Shown here in pieces: positions 23,690 through 32,288 of a stretch of DNA of 64,000 nucleotides. Positions within the stretch are counted from its first letter, which is position 1; every line of letters begins with the position of its first letter. Made by a program: the position numbers and the translations under genes. Source of the DNA: JADJOM01 sp046327715. Its GTDB lineage: Bacteria; Gemmatimonadota; Gemmatimonadetes; Gemmatimonadales; GWC2-71-9. The stretch lies in the NCBI GenBank assembly GCA_046327715.1, contig JAXLXY010000014.1:26070-90069 (forward strand). The letters are read 5' to 3'. The notes under the pieces were generated by a model. The model was not told where the DNA came from, made no database searches, and saw only the letters and a list, made by a program, of their open reading frames with translations.

Positions 23690-26600
23690 TCACTTCACCG
23701 TGACGGTGAAGATCCCGCCATCGCTGCGCCCGTACACCGCCGGATTGTACATCTCCTCGGCGTGGGCCGGCGGCCGCACGAAGGTCCCCGGGGTGGTGGC
23801 GCGCGCGATGTAGCTCATGGTGTACGTGCCCTTCCAGAGGATCGTGGCCGAGTAGAGCACCCGGTCATCGCGGATCTCGCGGAACTCCCACGGCGACCAC
23901 CAGCCCGCGTCCCAGCGGCCGTAGTACCAGTAGCCGCCGGGCGCCTCGTCCGCGCCGCCTTCCTCGTCGGCCTGTTCCGGCGCAAGGTAGGTCGTGGCCT
24001 GGTCCACGCCGGGCCCGGGCGTGAGACTGGCGGTCCGGAGGCTCAGGTCCACCGCCTCGAGCCCGGCGGGGAGCGCGTCATCGACCACCACGAACTGCCT
24101 CTCCTCGGGGACCGTCACCCGGAGTCGCACCCGCACCAGCTCACCGGCGACCACCGACGTCACCGGCTCCGGCCGGTCGTAGCGCTCATACCAGCGTTCC
24201 ACCCGGATCCCCTGCTCCTCGGGGTTCACCGGCCGCTCCTTCGGCACCTCGTGGACCGTGAGGTAGTAGTAGATCGGCGCCCCGGGCCCGGTGGCCGCGA
24301 GCTGCACCGCAAGTGCCCGTCCCTCCACCAGCCCGGTGAGCGCCACGCTCGAGTCACGCATGGCGCCCCGCGCGGCCGCGGCGGGGGCCCCGGCGGAGGC
24401 GAGCAGCGTCCGCCCCGCGCCGCTCACCGAGAACGGCCGCGCGGAGGCCGCCCGCGACCGGCGATCGAACGCCGCGAGCGCGCTCACGATGGACGCGTAG
24501 TCCTGCGTGTTCCAGTAGTCCAGCGTCCCGGCGCGGCCCTGCTGCACGAGGGTTTCCACCAGCGGGCCCACCAGGGGGCTGGCCGAGTCGACGGCCAGCG
24601 TGGCCTGCAGGAGGCGGCCGTAGGGCCGGCTCCGGCTGACGAAGTAGTGCACGTCACGCAGCGCCACCTCCGGCATCACCGCACGGCGCCCTTCGACCTT
24701 CACCGATTTCCAGGCGGGCTCGAGCAGGGTGCGGGCCGCGCGGAACGCCTTCCGCCGCGCCAGCACTTCCGCCAGGCGCATCCGGTCCTCCCATGCCAGC
24801 TGCGCCGCGTTCCGCAGCAGTTCGTTCTCGGCGGCGATGTGCGGCTTGCCCAGCCGGCTCAGGTAGTCCACCGCGGCCACCTGGTCGGCCAGGCGCACCT
24901 GGACCTGCTCATACCAGCCGATCACCGGTGCGGCGATGGCCTGCGGGTCGTCGAGCGCGGTGCGCAGGTAGCCGCCGAGGCGGGCGAGGACGCTGTCGTC
25001 GACGGCGATGCCCGCCGCGCGCGCATCGAGCAGCGTGGCCCCGGCGTAGGCGCTGAGCCAGGGCGTGGTCCAGTCGGTGCTGCCCCAGTAGCCGATCCCG
25101 CCGTCGGCGCGCTGCCGCCGGCTCAGGATCGCGACCGCGGTCTCGATCTCGCGCTTCGGGTTCCCCTTGAGCAGGGTCGTCTTCGCTTCCAGCTGGGCGC
25201 GGTAGAGCGCGATGATCGGCTGCGCCGCGCTCGAGGTCTGCTCGGTGCAGTAGTACGGGTACACCCGGAGCTCCCACGACAGGCCCCGGACCACGCTCAG
25301 CGGCGAACTGCCCAGGGTGATGCTCAGCCGGGAGCGGGCAAGGTCGAGCCCCTCGGGCAGCGTGAATTGCGCCGTGGCGGTGTCGAGCAGCACGCCGGCG
25401 ATGGTCCAGGCGCGCGGGCGGAAGGCGGGGCGCACCGCGAGCCGCTGCTCCACCAGGTCGGCATCGCCGGCGCCGGTCACGCGGAAGCGGAAGGCGGCGC
25501 TGTCCCCACCACCCACGGGGTCGCCGCCGGGTTGGCGGAAGGCGAACCGCACCTCGCGGCCGCGGCCGGCCTCGAGGACGGCCGTCTGGCTCGCCGCGCC
25601 CGTGAGCTCCGCCCCGCGCGGCTCGGCCTTCACCGTGACGGTGGGGGTACCGCCGGCGCGCTGGTTCACCACCACGCCGGCCTCGAAGCGGTCGCCCTCG
25701 CGGACGAAGCGGGGCAGCGCGGGGCGGGCCAGGAGCGGGCGGGTCACCAGCATGGGTGACTCGCCCTTGCCGTAGCGGTCTCCGGCCGTGACCGCCACCG
25801 CCATCACCCGGAAGGTGGTGAGGTTGTCCGGCAGCCTGGCGGCGGCCGTCGCCGCGCCGGTGGAATCGGTGAGCACGCTGCCCAGGAAGAACGCGGTGGT
25901 CTTGAACTGGGAGCGGAGCAGGTCGGCCTCGCCCTGGCCGCCGCCGCCGCCGGGGGCGCGATTGCCCTTCTCGCCCTCGGGCACCTGGGGCGCCACGGTG
26001 GTGAGGTTGCTCGCCAGCCGCAGGCCGAGGCCGCGCTCGCGATAGAGCAGGTCGAGCGGATCGGGGGTGCGGTAGCCGGTGAGCGCCAGGACACCTTCGT
26101 CGACCGCCCACAGGGTGACCTCGGCGCGCTGCCCGCGGCCGTGGCGGTCGGTGACCTTGAGCTGCACCCGCGCGGTGTCGGCGGGGCGGTACTCCTTGCG
26201 CAGCGGCGCCACCGCCACCGTCAGGCGCTTGACCTCGGGCGTCACCCGCAGGTCGGCGTACCCCACGCGCATGGTGGGGCGGCCGGGGTCATCGAGCGGG
26301 CCCGGCGGGGCACTGCGGCCGCGGGCCACCACGATGGACACGAACGCGTTCGGCGCCCAGGCCTCGGTGACGGGGAACTTGAGCGTCGTGGAGCCGCTGG
26401 TGATGTGGATCCGCCGCTGCTCGATCAGCCCCTCGCGCTCCACGGTGACCCAGGCATCGGCGTCGGTGAAGGGCGAGGCGAAGAGCACGGTCGCGGTGTC
26501 GCCCACGCTGTAGCGGGACTTGTCGGGCACCACGTCCATCTTGAACTGCGACTCGTCGTTCCATGGCACGTAGTCGCTGCCCGTGGCCCAGCGGTACACG

Positions 26601-29431
26601 CTGGTCGAGACCTCGCGACCCTGCCGGTCGGCGGCCTCGAAGGTGAGGATGTAGGTGCCGCCGCCCGGCGGGGTGAAGCGGCAGTTGACCGGCTGCTCAC
26701 GCTCGGTCTCCACGCCGCAGCGGGCGACCGTGTCGGAGACCCATTCGCCATAGACCTCACTGTAGCCGCCACGCGTCCGGTGCACCCGGTGCCACTCCCG
26801 GCGCACCACCGTTCCCTTCACCCTGACCCCCTCCACCCGGCGCCCGTCCGGCCGGACCGCGATCAGCGCCACGGCCTGCGGCTGCCCCGCGGTCCAGAAA
26901 TAGCTCTGGCCCAGCGGCTTGGCGCCTATATAAAAGGAAGCGGGGTGGACCAGGACGCTGGCCTGCGCGCCCACCGACTGGCGGTTGACGTCGGTGACGG
27001 ACGCCTCGAGCACTGCGCGCGCCGGCCGGCCCTTGACCGTCGGGCCGACCGGGAAGCGGATAGCGGCCTGGCCCTTGCCGTCGAGGGTATCGGTCCCCTG
27101 CGCCAGGGTGGTGACCCCGCCCGATTCCTCCTCCTCCCACCACCAGCCGCCATCGCCGAAGTAGTAGCCCTCGGTGTTGGGGATCTCCACGGCGCCGAAT
27201 CCGAGCGAGGTCTGCCGGGCCGACCAGGTGAGCACCGCGCGCGCCATGGGGGCGCCGAAGAGGTAGCGGGCCTCCACCGCGGCCGTGGCGGAATCCCCCG
27301 GGTGGCGGGGCGCCGAATCGCTGGTGGCGGTGACGAGGAACTCGGGCGGCCGGTACTCCGCCACCCGGTAGTCGGCGGAGGCGAAGTCCTGCCACTCGCC
27401 GCCGCGCCTGAGCTGCAGCCGCACCGTGTAGCTGCCGAGCGGTGACCCCGCCGGGATGGTAAAGCTCTGGGTCGAGGTGCCGAAGGCCGTCGGCGCGACG
27501 GTGACCTCGCGCAGCGTGCTGCCCTCGCGGTCCTGGAAGATCCAGTGCAGGCTGTCGGTCCGGGCCGGCACCGTGAGCGTGCCAAGGTTGCCGTTGCGCA
27601 CGATGGCCTTGGCGTAGACCGGCTCGCCCGGGCGGTAGATCCCCCGTTCGGTGAAGACCGCCGCCGCGAGGGGGTAGCGATCGGTGCCGTAGGCAGAGCT
27701 GACGTTGAAGCGCCACGGCGAGAGGTCAGGGTCGTAGCTCGAGATGCTGGTGAGGGCCTTGTCGTTGCCGTCGCTCGCCACGACGTAGCCCTGGAAGCCG
27801 TATTCCTCGCTGCTGCTGGAATCGGTGACATAGGGGCCCAGGACCGCGATGCCGTCGACGGTGGTGCGCGCGGTGGCGCGGACCCTTCCGGTGGTGCCGT
27901 AGAGCGTCACCGTGGCGCCCGCCCGCGGCTTGCCATCGGACACCCCGGTGACCCAGACCACGCCGCCGGACAGGCCGATCTTGGCGTGCACGGCGAGGTC
28001 GGTCACCTGCACGATGGCGTAGGGCTGGTTGGCCTGCCATTCCTCGGAGAGCGACGGGCTGGTGACCTTGACCAGCTGCAGGATCGGGGCACTGGGCCGC
28101 TGCATGTTGTAGAGCGGCAGCTTCACCCCGAAGATGCGCACGTGGTCGCGCGGGCCGGTCACCCGCACCCGGGTGGTGCTGGCCCCCTTGAGCACCTCGG
28201 CCAGGGCGCTGTCGTCCTGGTTCCAGCGGTTGTACTGGAGCATGGCCGGGACCAGCCGCGCCGGCACCGGCGCGATCGTCACCGCCAGGGTGTCGACGTT
28301 CACGTACTTGACGGCGAGGGTCCGGAACGGCGCCCGCTCCACCGTCATCCGGCCATACTCGTGCTCCACCAGCGGGGCGTACCCCGTGGTCCGGAACCCG
28401 GCGGCGGGGTTGCCACCGAGCCGCTGGCCGAAGATGTCGGTGAGGTCGGGGGCGGCGCTCACCGCGTAGGCGGTGTGGGGCGCGAGCGTCGTCTCCAGGT
28501 ACCAGGTCTCGGAGGTCTCGGAGGTGTCCGAGACCGAGAACGGCACCTTGGGCAGGATGGAGATCCCGCGCTCCACGTCCGCGCCCTTGACCGGGGTGGA
28601 GAATTCGAGCCGGATGCCGCCCGTGGGACAGGCGTCGCCGCTGCCGCAGGTGGCGCCCACCAGGCGGAAGCTGGTGTAGGTCTGGAAGGCCCACCGGACG
28701 AACGGCCGGGTGTTCTCGGGATCGATGCTGCTGGGGAGCACCAGTTCCCCGGCGCAGTCGAGCGGGAGGGGACGCGCCGGCACCAGCTCCACGATCCGGC
28801 GGAGCGAGTCGGCGCCGTGGTCGCGGTCCCAGCCGCCGGCCTCCTGGAACTGCCAGGGCGCCTCGTCATCGATGGGGCGCTGCCGCCGGGCCTGCAGGGG
28901 GATGGCCCCGGGCGCGCGGCAGGTGGAGGCGAACTCCACGTAGCCGAGCTGCCGCATCTGCCCGGGGGCCAGCGGGGTGGAGAAGACCACCTCGAACGTG
29001 GCATCGGCGGTGAGGAAGCGAGGGTGCTCCCCCTCGCTCACCGGCAGGCCGGTCAGCAGCGTGGGCCCGCCGACCGAGAACGTATAGGAGAAGGGCTCCT
29101 CCAGCCGGCTCCCGTCCATTGCCTCGAAGGTGTTGGCGATGGTGACCGTGTAGCTGGTGCCCGGGGTGAGCGGCCCCGCCGGCAGGAAGCGCAGGGTCAC
29201 CGGGTCCCGCCACTCCGCCCGGCCGGCGATCGCCGGCGTGATCCTGAGGAGCCCGGCGGGATCGACCGACCGGTCGAGCGAGCCCGCCACGGGCCGGTCG
29301 AAGATCACCTGGATCGGCGCGGTGGGCAGCGCCTCGCCCGACGGGGAGGAGGAGAGCACGCGGAGCGGCGTGGGCGGCTCGGTGGCCGCGACGGCAACCA
29401 CCAGCGCGGCGAGGACTCGCGGGGACCACAT
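23690..29431 (-). CDS. Bacterial alpha-2-macroglobulin family protein (YfhM-like)
   Basis: This is a periplasmic 1,913-aa protein. A signal peptide covers about 1-18. There is no lipobox Cys, unlike E. coli YfhM, so it may be soluble. MG-type beta-sandwich domains fill roughly 30-1150, and the alpha-2-macroglobulin core domain follows. The thioester motif CTEQ (Cys1395-Gln1398) lies in the expected alpha/alpha toroid (YYCTEQTSSAAQP), so the protease-trapping thioester looks intact. The C-terminal receptor-like domain ends near 1900. A2M proteins trap proteases that breach the outer membrane. PbpC is co-transcribed 19 nt downstream and is thought to repair the breach. It is longer than E. coli YfhM (about 1,650 aa). 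Confidence 0.93.
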   Translation of the reverse strand: MWSPRVLAALVVAVAATEPPTPLRVLSSSPSGEALPTAPIQVIFDRPVAGSLDRSVDPAGLLRITPAIAGRAEWRDPVTLRFLPAGPLTPGTSYTVTIANTFEAMDGSRLEEPFSYTFSVGGPTLLTGLPVSEGEHPRFLTADATFEVVFSTPLAPGQMRQLGYVEFASTCRAPGAIPLQARRQRPIDDEAPWQFQEAGGWDRDHGADSLRRIVELVPARPLPLDCAGELVLPSSIDPENTRPFVRWAFQTYTSFRLVGATCGSGDACPTGGIRLEFSTPVKGADVERGISILPKVPFSVSDTSETSETWYLETTLAPHTAYAVSAAPDLTDIFGQRLGGNPAAGFRTTGYAPLVEHEYGRMTVERAPFRTLAVKYVNVDTLAVTIAPVPARLVPAMLQYNRWNQDDSALAEVLKGASTTRVRVTGPRDHVRIFGVKLPLYNMQRPSAPILQLVKVTSPSLSEEWQANQPYAIVQVTDLAVHAKIGLSGGVVWVTGVSDGKPRAGATVTLYGTTGRVRATARTTVDGIAVLGPYVTDSSSSEEYGFQGYVVASDGNDKALTSISSYDPDLSPWRFNVSSAYGTDRYPLAAAVFTERGIYRPGEPVYAKAIVRNGNLGTLTVPARTDSLHWIFQDREGSTLREVTVAPTAFGTSTQSFTIPAGSPLGSYTVRLQLRRGGEWQDFASADYRVAEYRPPEFLVTATSDSAPRHPGDSATAAVEARYLFGAPMARAVLTWSARQTSLGFGAVEIPNTEGYYFGDGGWWWEEEESGGVTTLAQGTDTLDGKGQAAIRFPVGPTVKGRPARAVLEASVTDVNRQSVGAQASVLVHPASFYIGAKPLGQSYFWTAGQPQAVALIAVRPDGRRVEGVRVKGTVVRREWHRVHRTRGGYSEVYGEWVSDTVARCGVETEREQPVNCRFTPPGGGTYILTFEAADRQGREVSTSVYRWATGSDYVPWNDESQFKMDVVPDKSRYSVGDTATVLFASPFTDADAWVTVEREGLIEQRRIHITSGSTTLKFPVTEAWAPNAFVSIVVARGRSAPPGPLDDPGRPTMRVGYADLRVTPEVKRLTVAVAPLRKEYRPADTARVQLKVTDRHGRGQRAEVTLWAVDEGVLALTGYRTPDPLDLLYRERGLGLRLASNLTTVAPQVPEGEKGNRAPGGGGGQGEADLLRSQFKTTAFFLGSVLTDSTGAATAAARLPDNLTTFRVMAVAVTAGDRYGKGESPMLVTRPLLARPALPRFVREGDRFEAGVVVNQRAGGTPTVTVKAEPRGAELTGAASQTAVLEAGRGREVRFAFRQPGGDPVGGGDSAAFRFRVTGAGDADLVEQRLAVRPAFRPRAWTIAGVLLDTATAQFTLPEGLDLARSRLSITLGSSPLSVVRGLSWELRVYPYYCTEQTSSAAQPIIALYRAQLEAKTTLLKGNPKREIETAVAILSRRQRADGGIGYWGSTDWTTPWLSAYAGATLLDARAAGIAVDDSVLARLGGYLRTALDDPQAIAAPVIGWYEQVQVRLADQVAAVDYLSRLGKPHIAAENELLRNAAQLAWEDRMRLAEVLARRKAFRAARTLLEPAWKSVKVEGRRAVMPEVALRDVHYFVSRSRPYGRLLQATLAVDSASPLVGPLVETLVQQGRAGTLDYWNTQDYASIVSALAAFDRRSRAASARPFSVSGAGRTLLASAGAPAAAARGAMRDSSVALTGLVEGRALAVQLAATGPGAPIYYYLTVHEVPKERPVNPEEQGIRVERWYERYDRPEPVTSVVAGELVRVRLRVTVPEERQFVVVDDALPAGLEAVDLSLRTASLTPGPGVDQATTYLAPEQADEEGGADEAPGGYWYYGRWDAGWWSPWEFREIRDDRVLYSATILWKGTYTMSYIARATTPGTFVRPPAHAEEMYNPAVYGRSDGGIFTVTVK

Positions 29432-29746
29432 CGGGGAGGACTCCGGGTAGGGCGGGAGCGCACAAGATCGTCGACCCGAGGGAGACGGTCAACACGCAGA
29501 AAAGTGACAGGCCGCAGGCGCACCGCATGGTCGGTCCCCGCACCGCCACACGAACGCTCACGACCTGCCACTTTCCTTCCCCCGAGCGCGGTCGCCGGTG
29601 CCCGCCGCGCCCCGCCCCTCTTCAGCCTCCGCCCGGCCCCCGTTCCCTGGGCGACCGCGGCAGGTGGGCGCCAGCACGCCGGTGCCGGCGCGCGCGCCTG
29701 CGCGCGGAAGTGCCCTGGGTTCCGGGCCGGGGAGGAACCGTGGCGC
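29432..29746. other. Intergenic region (315 bp) between two minus-strand genes
   Basis: No open reading frame on either strand looks genuine. It contains the candidate A2M promoter (29464-29492) and a near-perfect separated inverted repeat, AAAGTGACAGG (29501-29511) and CCTGCCACTTT (29564-29574), with one mismatch. Nothing else stands out. Confidence 0.6.
29464..29492 (-). promoter_or_regulatory. Candidate promoter of the A2M-pbpC operon
   Basis: On the minus strand TTGACC (29492-29487) is followed by a 17-bp spacer and GATCTT (29469-29464). The predicted start near 29457 leaves a leader of about 26 nt, with a GGAG-type ribosome-binding site before the ATG at 29431. The -35 box is a good match and the -10 box a weak one. 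Confidence 0.4.
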
Positions 29747-30334
29747 TCAGCGGAGCTCCGCCACCCAGCCGTAGTCCTCCAGTCGAATCGCGTGCGCCCC
29801 ACCCTCGGAAGGCAGGGGCACCTCCAGCGCGTGGGCCACCGACAGGTACAGGCGCTCCACCGCGGCCCGGAAGGCCTCGGGGCAGGTTCCGGTGACCACG
29901 GCCTCCGCGCCGGCCGCTGGTGCCGCCCACGACAGTGCGAGCCACGCCTCCCCGCCCTGCCGCTGCTCCCGGGCCACCGCCTCGACGACGCCGGTGCTGG
30001 TGAGGGTGAGGGTGCAGGCCGCTTTGGCCTGCCCATGCTGGCCGCAGAAGCGGATAACGGCGGACCGTTCCAGCAGCCCGTGGAATCCCCCGGAGGCGTC
30101 CCGTGCGAGGGTGCCGGTCAGGGTCTCGCTCCCCCCATTGACGCACCCGGCCCCGGAGACGTACTGGGGCCAGTCGCTGACCAGCCGAATGCCCCACGCG
30201 GCGCGCGGCGGCGCGGCTGGCGTGACGGCGATGGCGGCCGGTGGCGCGAAGGCGACCTCCGCCTGGCCGGCGAGCGGCGCGGCGGCGCCGAGGGAACGGG
30301 TGAGCAGCAGCAGGGCACGGAACGGGTAGCGCAT
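29747..30334 (-). CDS. Small secreted protein of unknown function
   Basis: This 195-aa protein has a signal-like N-terminus (MRYPFRALLLLTRSLGAAAPLAGQAEV). No membrane segment follows. The mature part contains four Cys (VSGAGCVNGG, IRFCGQHG, KAACTLTL, VTGTCPEAF) that could form two disulfides and suggest an extracytoplasmic fold. I do not recognise a family. The gene stands alone, 221 bp downstream of the sigma-54 activator gene on the same strand. A near-consensus sigma-54 promoter ends 33 bp before its ATG, so it may be that activator's direct target. The start at 30334 is chosen because it gives the signal peptide. Confidence 0.62.
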   Translation of the reverse strand: MRYPFRALLLLTRSLGAAAPLAGQAEVAFAPPAAIAVTPAAPPRAAWGIRLVSDWPQYVSGAGCVNGGSETLTGTLARDASGGFHGLLERSAVIRFCGQHGQAKAACTLTLTSTGVVEAVAREQRQGGEAWLALSWAAPAAGAEAVVTGTCPEAFRAAVERLYLSVAHALEVPLPSEGGAHAIRLEDYGWVAELR

Positions 30335-30367
30335 CGGGTCTCCCAGCGAGTGATGCCACCCACCAAG

Positions 30368-30382
30368 ACAAGTCCCGTGCCG
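30368..30382 (-). promoter_or_regulatory. Candidate sigma-54 (-24/-12) promoter
   Basis: The minus strand reads CGGCACGGGACTTGT. Compared with TGGCACG-N4-TTGC, the -24 core GGCACG and the -12 core TTG are exact with correct spacing. The mismatches are C for T before GG, and T for C at -12. Transcription would start near 30356, about 22 nt before the gene at 30334. Confidence 0.4.
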
Positions 30383-30496
30383 TGATCTCGCGTGGCGGCC
30401 GCCCGTGCGGAACGCACCCGGAAAGCTGAAGCAGTGAAAGGGGTTGGGGGCCCTGCGGTAGGGATGATGGTGAACGGGCCTGGCAACCCGTCACCA

Positions 30497-30512
30497 CCAG
30501 TTTTGTCACTGG
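30497..30512. promoter_or_regulatory. Candidate enhancer site for a sigma-54 activator
   Basis: CCAGT-N6-ACTGG is a perfect 5-bp inverted repeat about 115 bp upstream of the candidate -24/-12 element. That is the usual distance for an upstream activating sequence. The activator gene ends 44 bp further upstream on the same strand. Confidence 0.35.
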
Positions 30513-30555
30513 CCGACGCCCCCGGCACACAAATGGGGGGATCGGTTCCGTCGAT

Positions 30556-32094
30556 TCAGGTGTAGCGTCCGGGCTTGATGCCGTACTTCCGGAGCTTGTA
30601 GCGGATGATCCGCTCGGTGCTGCCGAGCACCTGGGTGATCTCGGCCACGGAGCCGCGGGCCTGCTTGAGGGCGTCGACCAGGATGTCGGCCTCGAACCGT
30701 TCGACCATGGCCTTCATGGGCCCGCGCGGCGGGCCGGCGAGTTCGGGGACCTGGAGCGACGGCGGCAGGTGCCGGCCATGGATGGCGGGGCCGTCGGCGA
30801 CGACCACCGCGCGCTCGATCACGTTCTCGAGCTCCCGGACGTTGCCGGGCCAGTGATACCGCATCAGCATGTCGATCGCCGGGGTGGTGAGCCGGGTGAC
30901 GTCCTTCTGGTGCGCGGTGGCGTACTTCTCGATGAAGTGGTCGGCCAGGAGCAGGATGTCGGTCTTCCGGTCGCGGAGCGGCGGCAGGAAGACCGGGAAG
31001 ACGTTGAGGCGGTAGTAGAGGTCCTCGCGGAAGGTCCGCTGCCGGATGGCCTCCTCCAGGTCCCGGTTGGTGGCCGTGATGATCCGGACGTCGACCGGGA
31101 TGGGATCGCCGCCCCCCACCCGCTCGAATTCCCGCTCCTGCAGCACCCGCAGCAGCTTGGCCTGGGTGGCCAGGGAGAGCTCCCCGATCTCGTCGAGGAA
31201 GATCGTCCCGCCGTGGGCCCGCTCGAACCGGCCCGCCTTGCGGCTGAGGGCGCCGGTGAAGGCGCCGCGCTCGTGCCCGAACAGCTCCGACTCCATCAGG
31301 GACTCGGGAAGGGCGGCACAGTTCACCTTGACCAGGGGCCCGGCGGCGCGGGGGCTGTGGAAGTGCAGGGCCGAGGCGATCAGCTCCTTCCCGGTGCCCG
31401 ACTCGCCGCGGATGAGGACGGTGGTCTGGGTGCCGGCTACCTGGGCGACCTGGGCCAGGACATCGCGCATGGGCCGGCTGGTCCCGATCAGGTGGCTGAA
31501 GTCGTAGCGCTCGCGCAGGGTCTGCTTGAGGCGGCGGTTCTCCTCCTCCAGCGGGCGCTGGGTCTTGAGGCGGAGGGCCACCAGCGCGGCGACGACATGG
31601 AGGAACTTGACCAGCGGGGCGGTGTCGTCGCCGGGCCGATGGGGCAGGTCCACCGAGAGCGCGCCCACCGCGCGGTGGTCCACCAGGATCGGCACGCAGG
31701 CAAACGTCACCGCGTCGGCCGGGTGGCCACCCCGGCGGAAGGTCCGGTGCAGGAAGCGCGGTTCCCGGGCCACATCCGGCACCACCATCGGCCTGCCCGT
31801 GGCCACGACCTCGCCGGTGATCCCCTCCCCCACCTGGTAGCGGGCCAGCCGGCCCTCCTCGGGGAGGTCCAGGGAGGCCTCGATATAGAGCTCCCCGGTT
31901 TCCTCGTCGAGGAGCGTGAGCGATCCCCGGAGCGCCCCGGGGTGGCGGCGCAGCAGCGCCATCACCTCCCGGAGCCCGTCATGGAGCGGGGTGGAGCCCC
32001 CGAGGGCCTCGCTCACGTCGAAGAGGGTGGTGAGTTCCACCAGCTCCTCGACCGGCTCGGGGGGCGGGACGGGACGTGCAGCGGACAACGTCAT
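30556..32094 (-). CDS. Sigma-54-dependent transcriptional activator (NifA-like: GAF-AAA+-HTH)
   Basis: This 512-aa enhancer-binding protein has a GAF sensor (about 15-180; GITGEVVATGRPMVVPDV and VPILVDHRAVGALSVDLP are typical). The AAA+ domain has Walker A GESGTGKE, the sigma-54 contact loop GAFTGA, Walker B TIFLDEIG and an arginine-finger region. The C-terminal Fis-type HTH ends SVAEITQVLGSTERIIRYKLRKYGI, which is NifA-like. There is no receiver domain, so it senses a small molecule directly rather than a kinase signal. I use the ATG at 32094. A frame to 32160 would place the start upstream of a terminator hairpin. Its target is probably the small secreted gene downstream. Confidence 0.9.
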   Translation of the reverse strand: MTLSAARPVPPPEPVEELVELTTLFDVSEALGGSTPLHDGLREVMALLRRHPGALRGSLTLLDEETGELYIEASLDLPEEGRLARYQVGEGITGEVVATGRPMVVPDVAREPRFLHRTFRRGGHPADAVTFACVPILVDHRAVGALSVDLPHRPGDDTAPLVKFLHVVAALVALRLKTQRPLEEENRRLKQTLRERYDFSHLIGTSRPMRDVLAQVAQVAGTQTTVLIRGESGTGKELIASALHFHSPRAAGPLVKVNCAALPESLMESELFGHERGAFTGALSRKAGRFERAHGGTIFLDEIGELSLATQAKLLRVLQEREFERVGGGDPIPVDVRIITATNRDLEEAIRQRTFREDLYYRLNVFPVFLPPLRDRKTDILLLADHFIEKYATAHQKDVTRLTTPAIDMLMRYHWPGNVRELENVIERAVVVADGPAIHGRHLPPSLQVPELAGPPRGPMKAMVERFEADILVDALKQARGSVAEITQVLGSTERIIRYKLRKYGIKPGRYT

Positions 32095-32111
32095 GACGAC
32101 CTCCAGGGCGG

Positions 32112-32149
32112 AAAAACGAGCGGCCCGCTCGACGGGGGAGCGGGCCGCT
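32112..32149 (-). terminator. Intrinsic terminator (12-bp stem, T5 tract)
   Basis: On the minus strand AGCGGCCCGCTC, a 7-nt loop and GAGCGGGCCGCT (plus-strand arms 32119-32130 and 32138-32149) form a perfect 12-bp stem. It is followed by CGTTTTT (plus AAAAA at 32112-32116). It lies after the EamA gene and directly before the activator gene, so it would end transcription from the AsnC-EamA unit or attenuate the activator. Confidence 0.8.
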
Positions 32150-32288
32150 GCATGCATCATGGCGCCAGGCGCCGGCCACGCTCCGGATCAGCGGAACCGA
32201 TTACCCCGGCAATTATTCCGGGTGACCAGGGCATGACCAGCGGGGCGGCGTGGCATGGAGGCAAGAATAGGTGGAACCGGGGACGGCG

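Noticed and set aside
23770..25760. Plus-strand frame opposite the alpha-2-macroglobulin gene
   Set aside because: It is antisense to a well-supported 1,913-aa gene carrying the CTEQ thioester.
29564..29579. Second sigma-54-like site (TGGCAGGTCGTGAGCG on the minus strand)
   Set aside because: GG and GC have the correct spacing, but CAG and GAGC differ at several positions. A sigma-70-like promoter with 17-bp spacing lies closer to the A2M start.
32095..32160. Longer N-terminus of the sigma-54 activator
   Set aside because: The extra 22 residues would be encoded across a strong intrinsic terminator hairpin. The ATG at 32094 is more economical.
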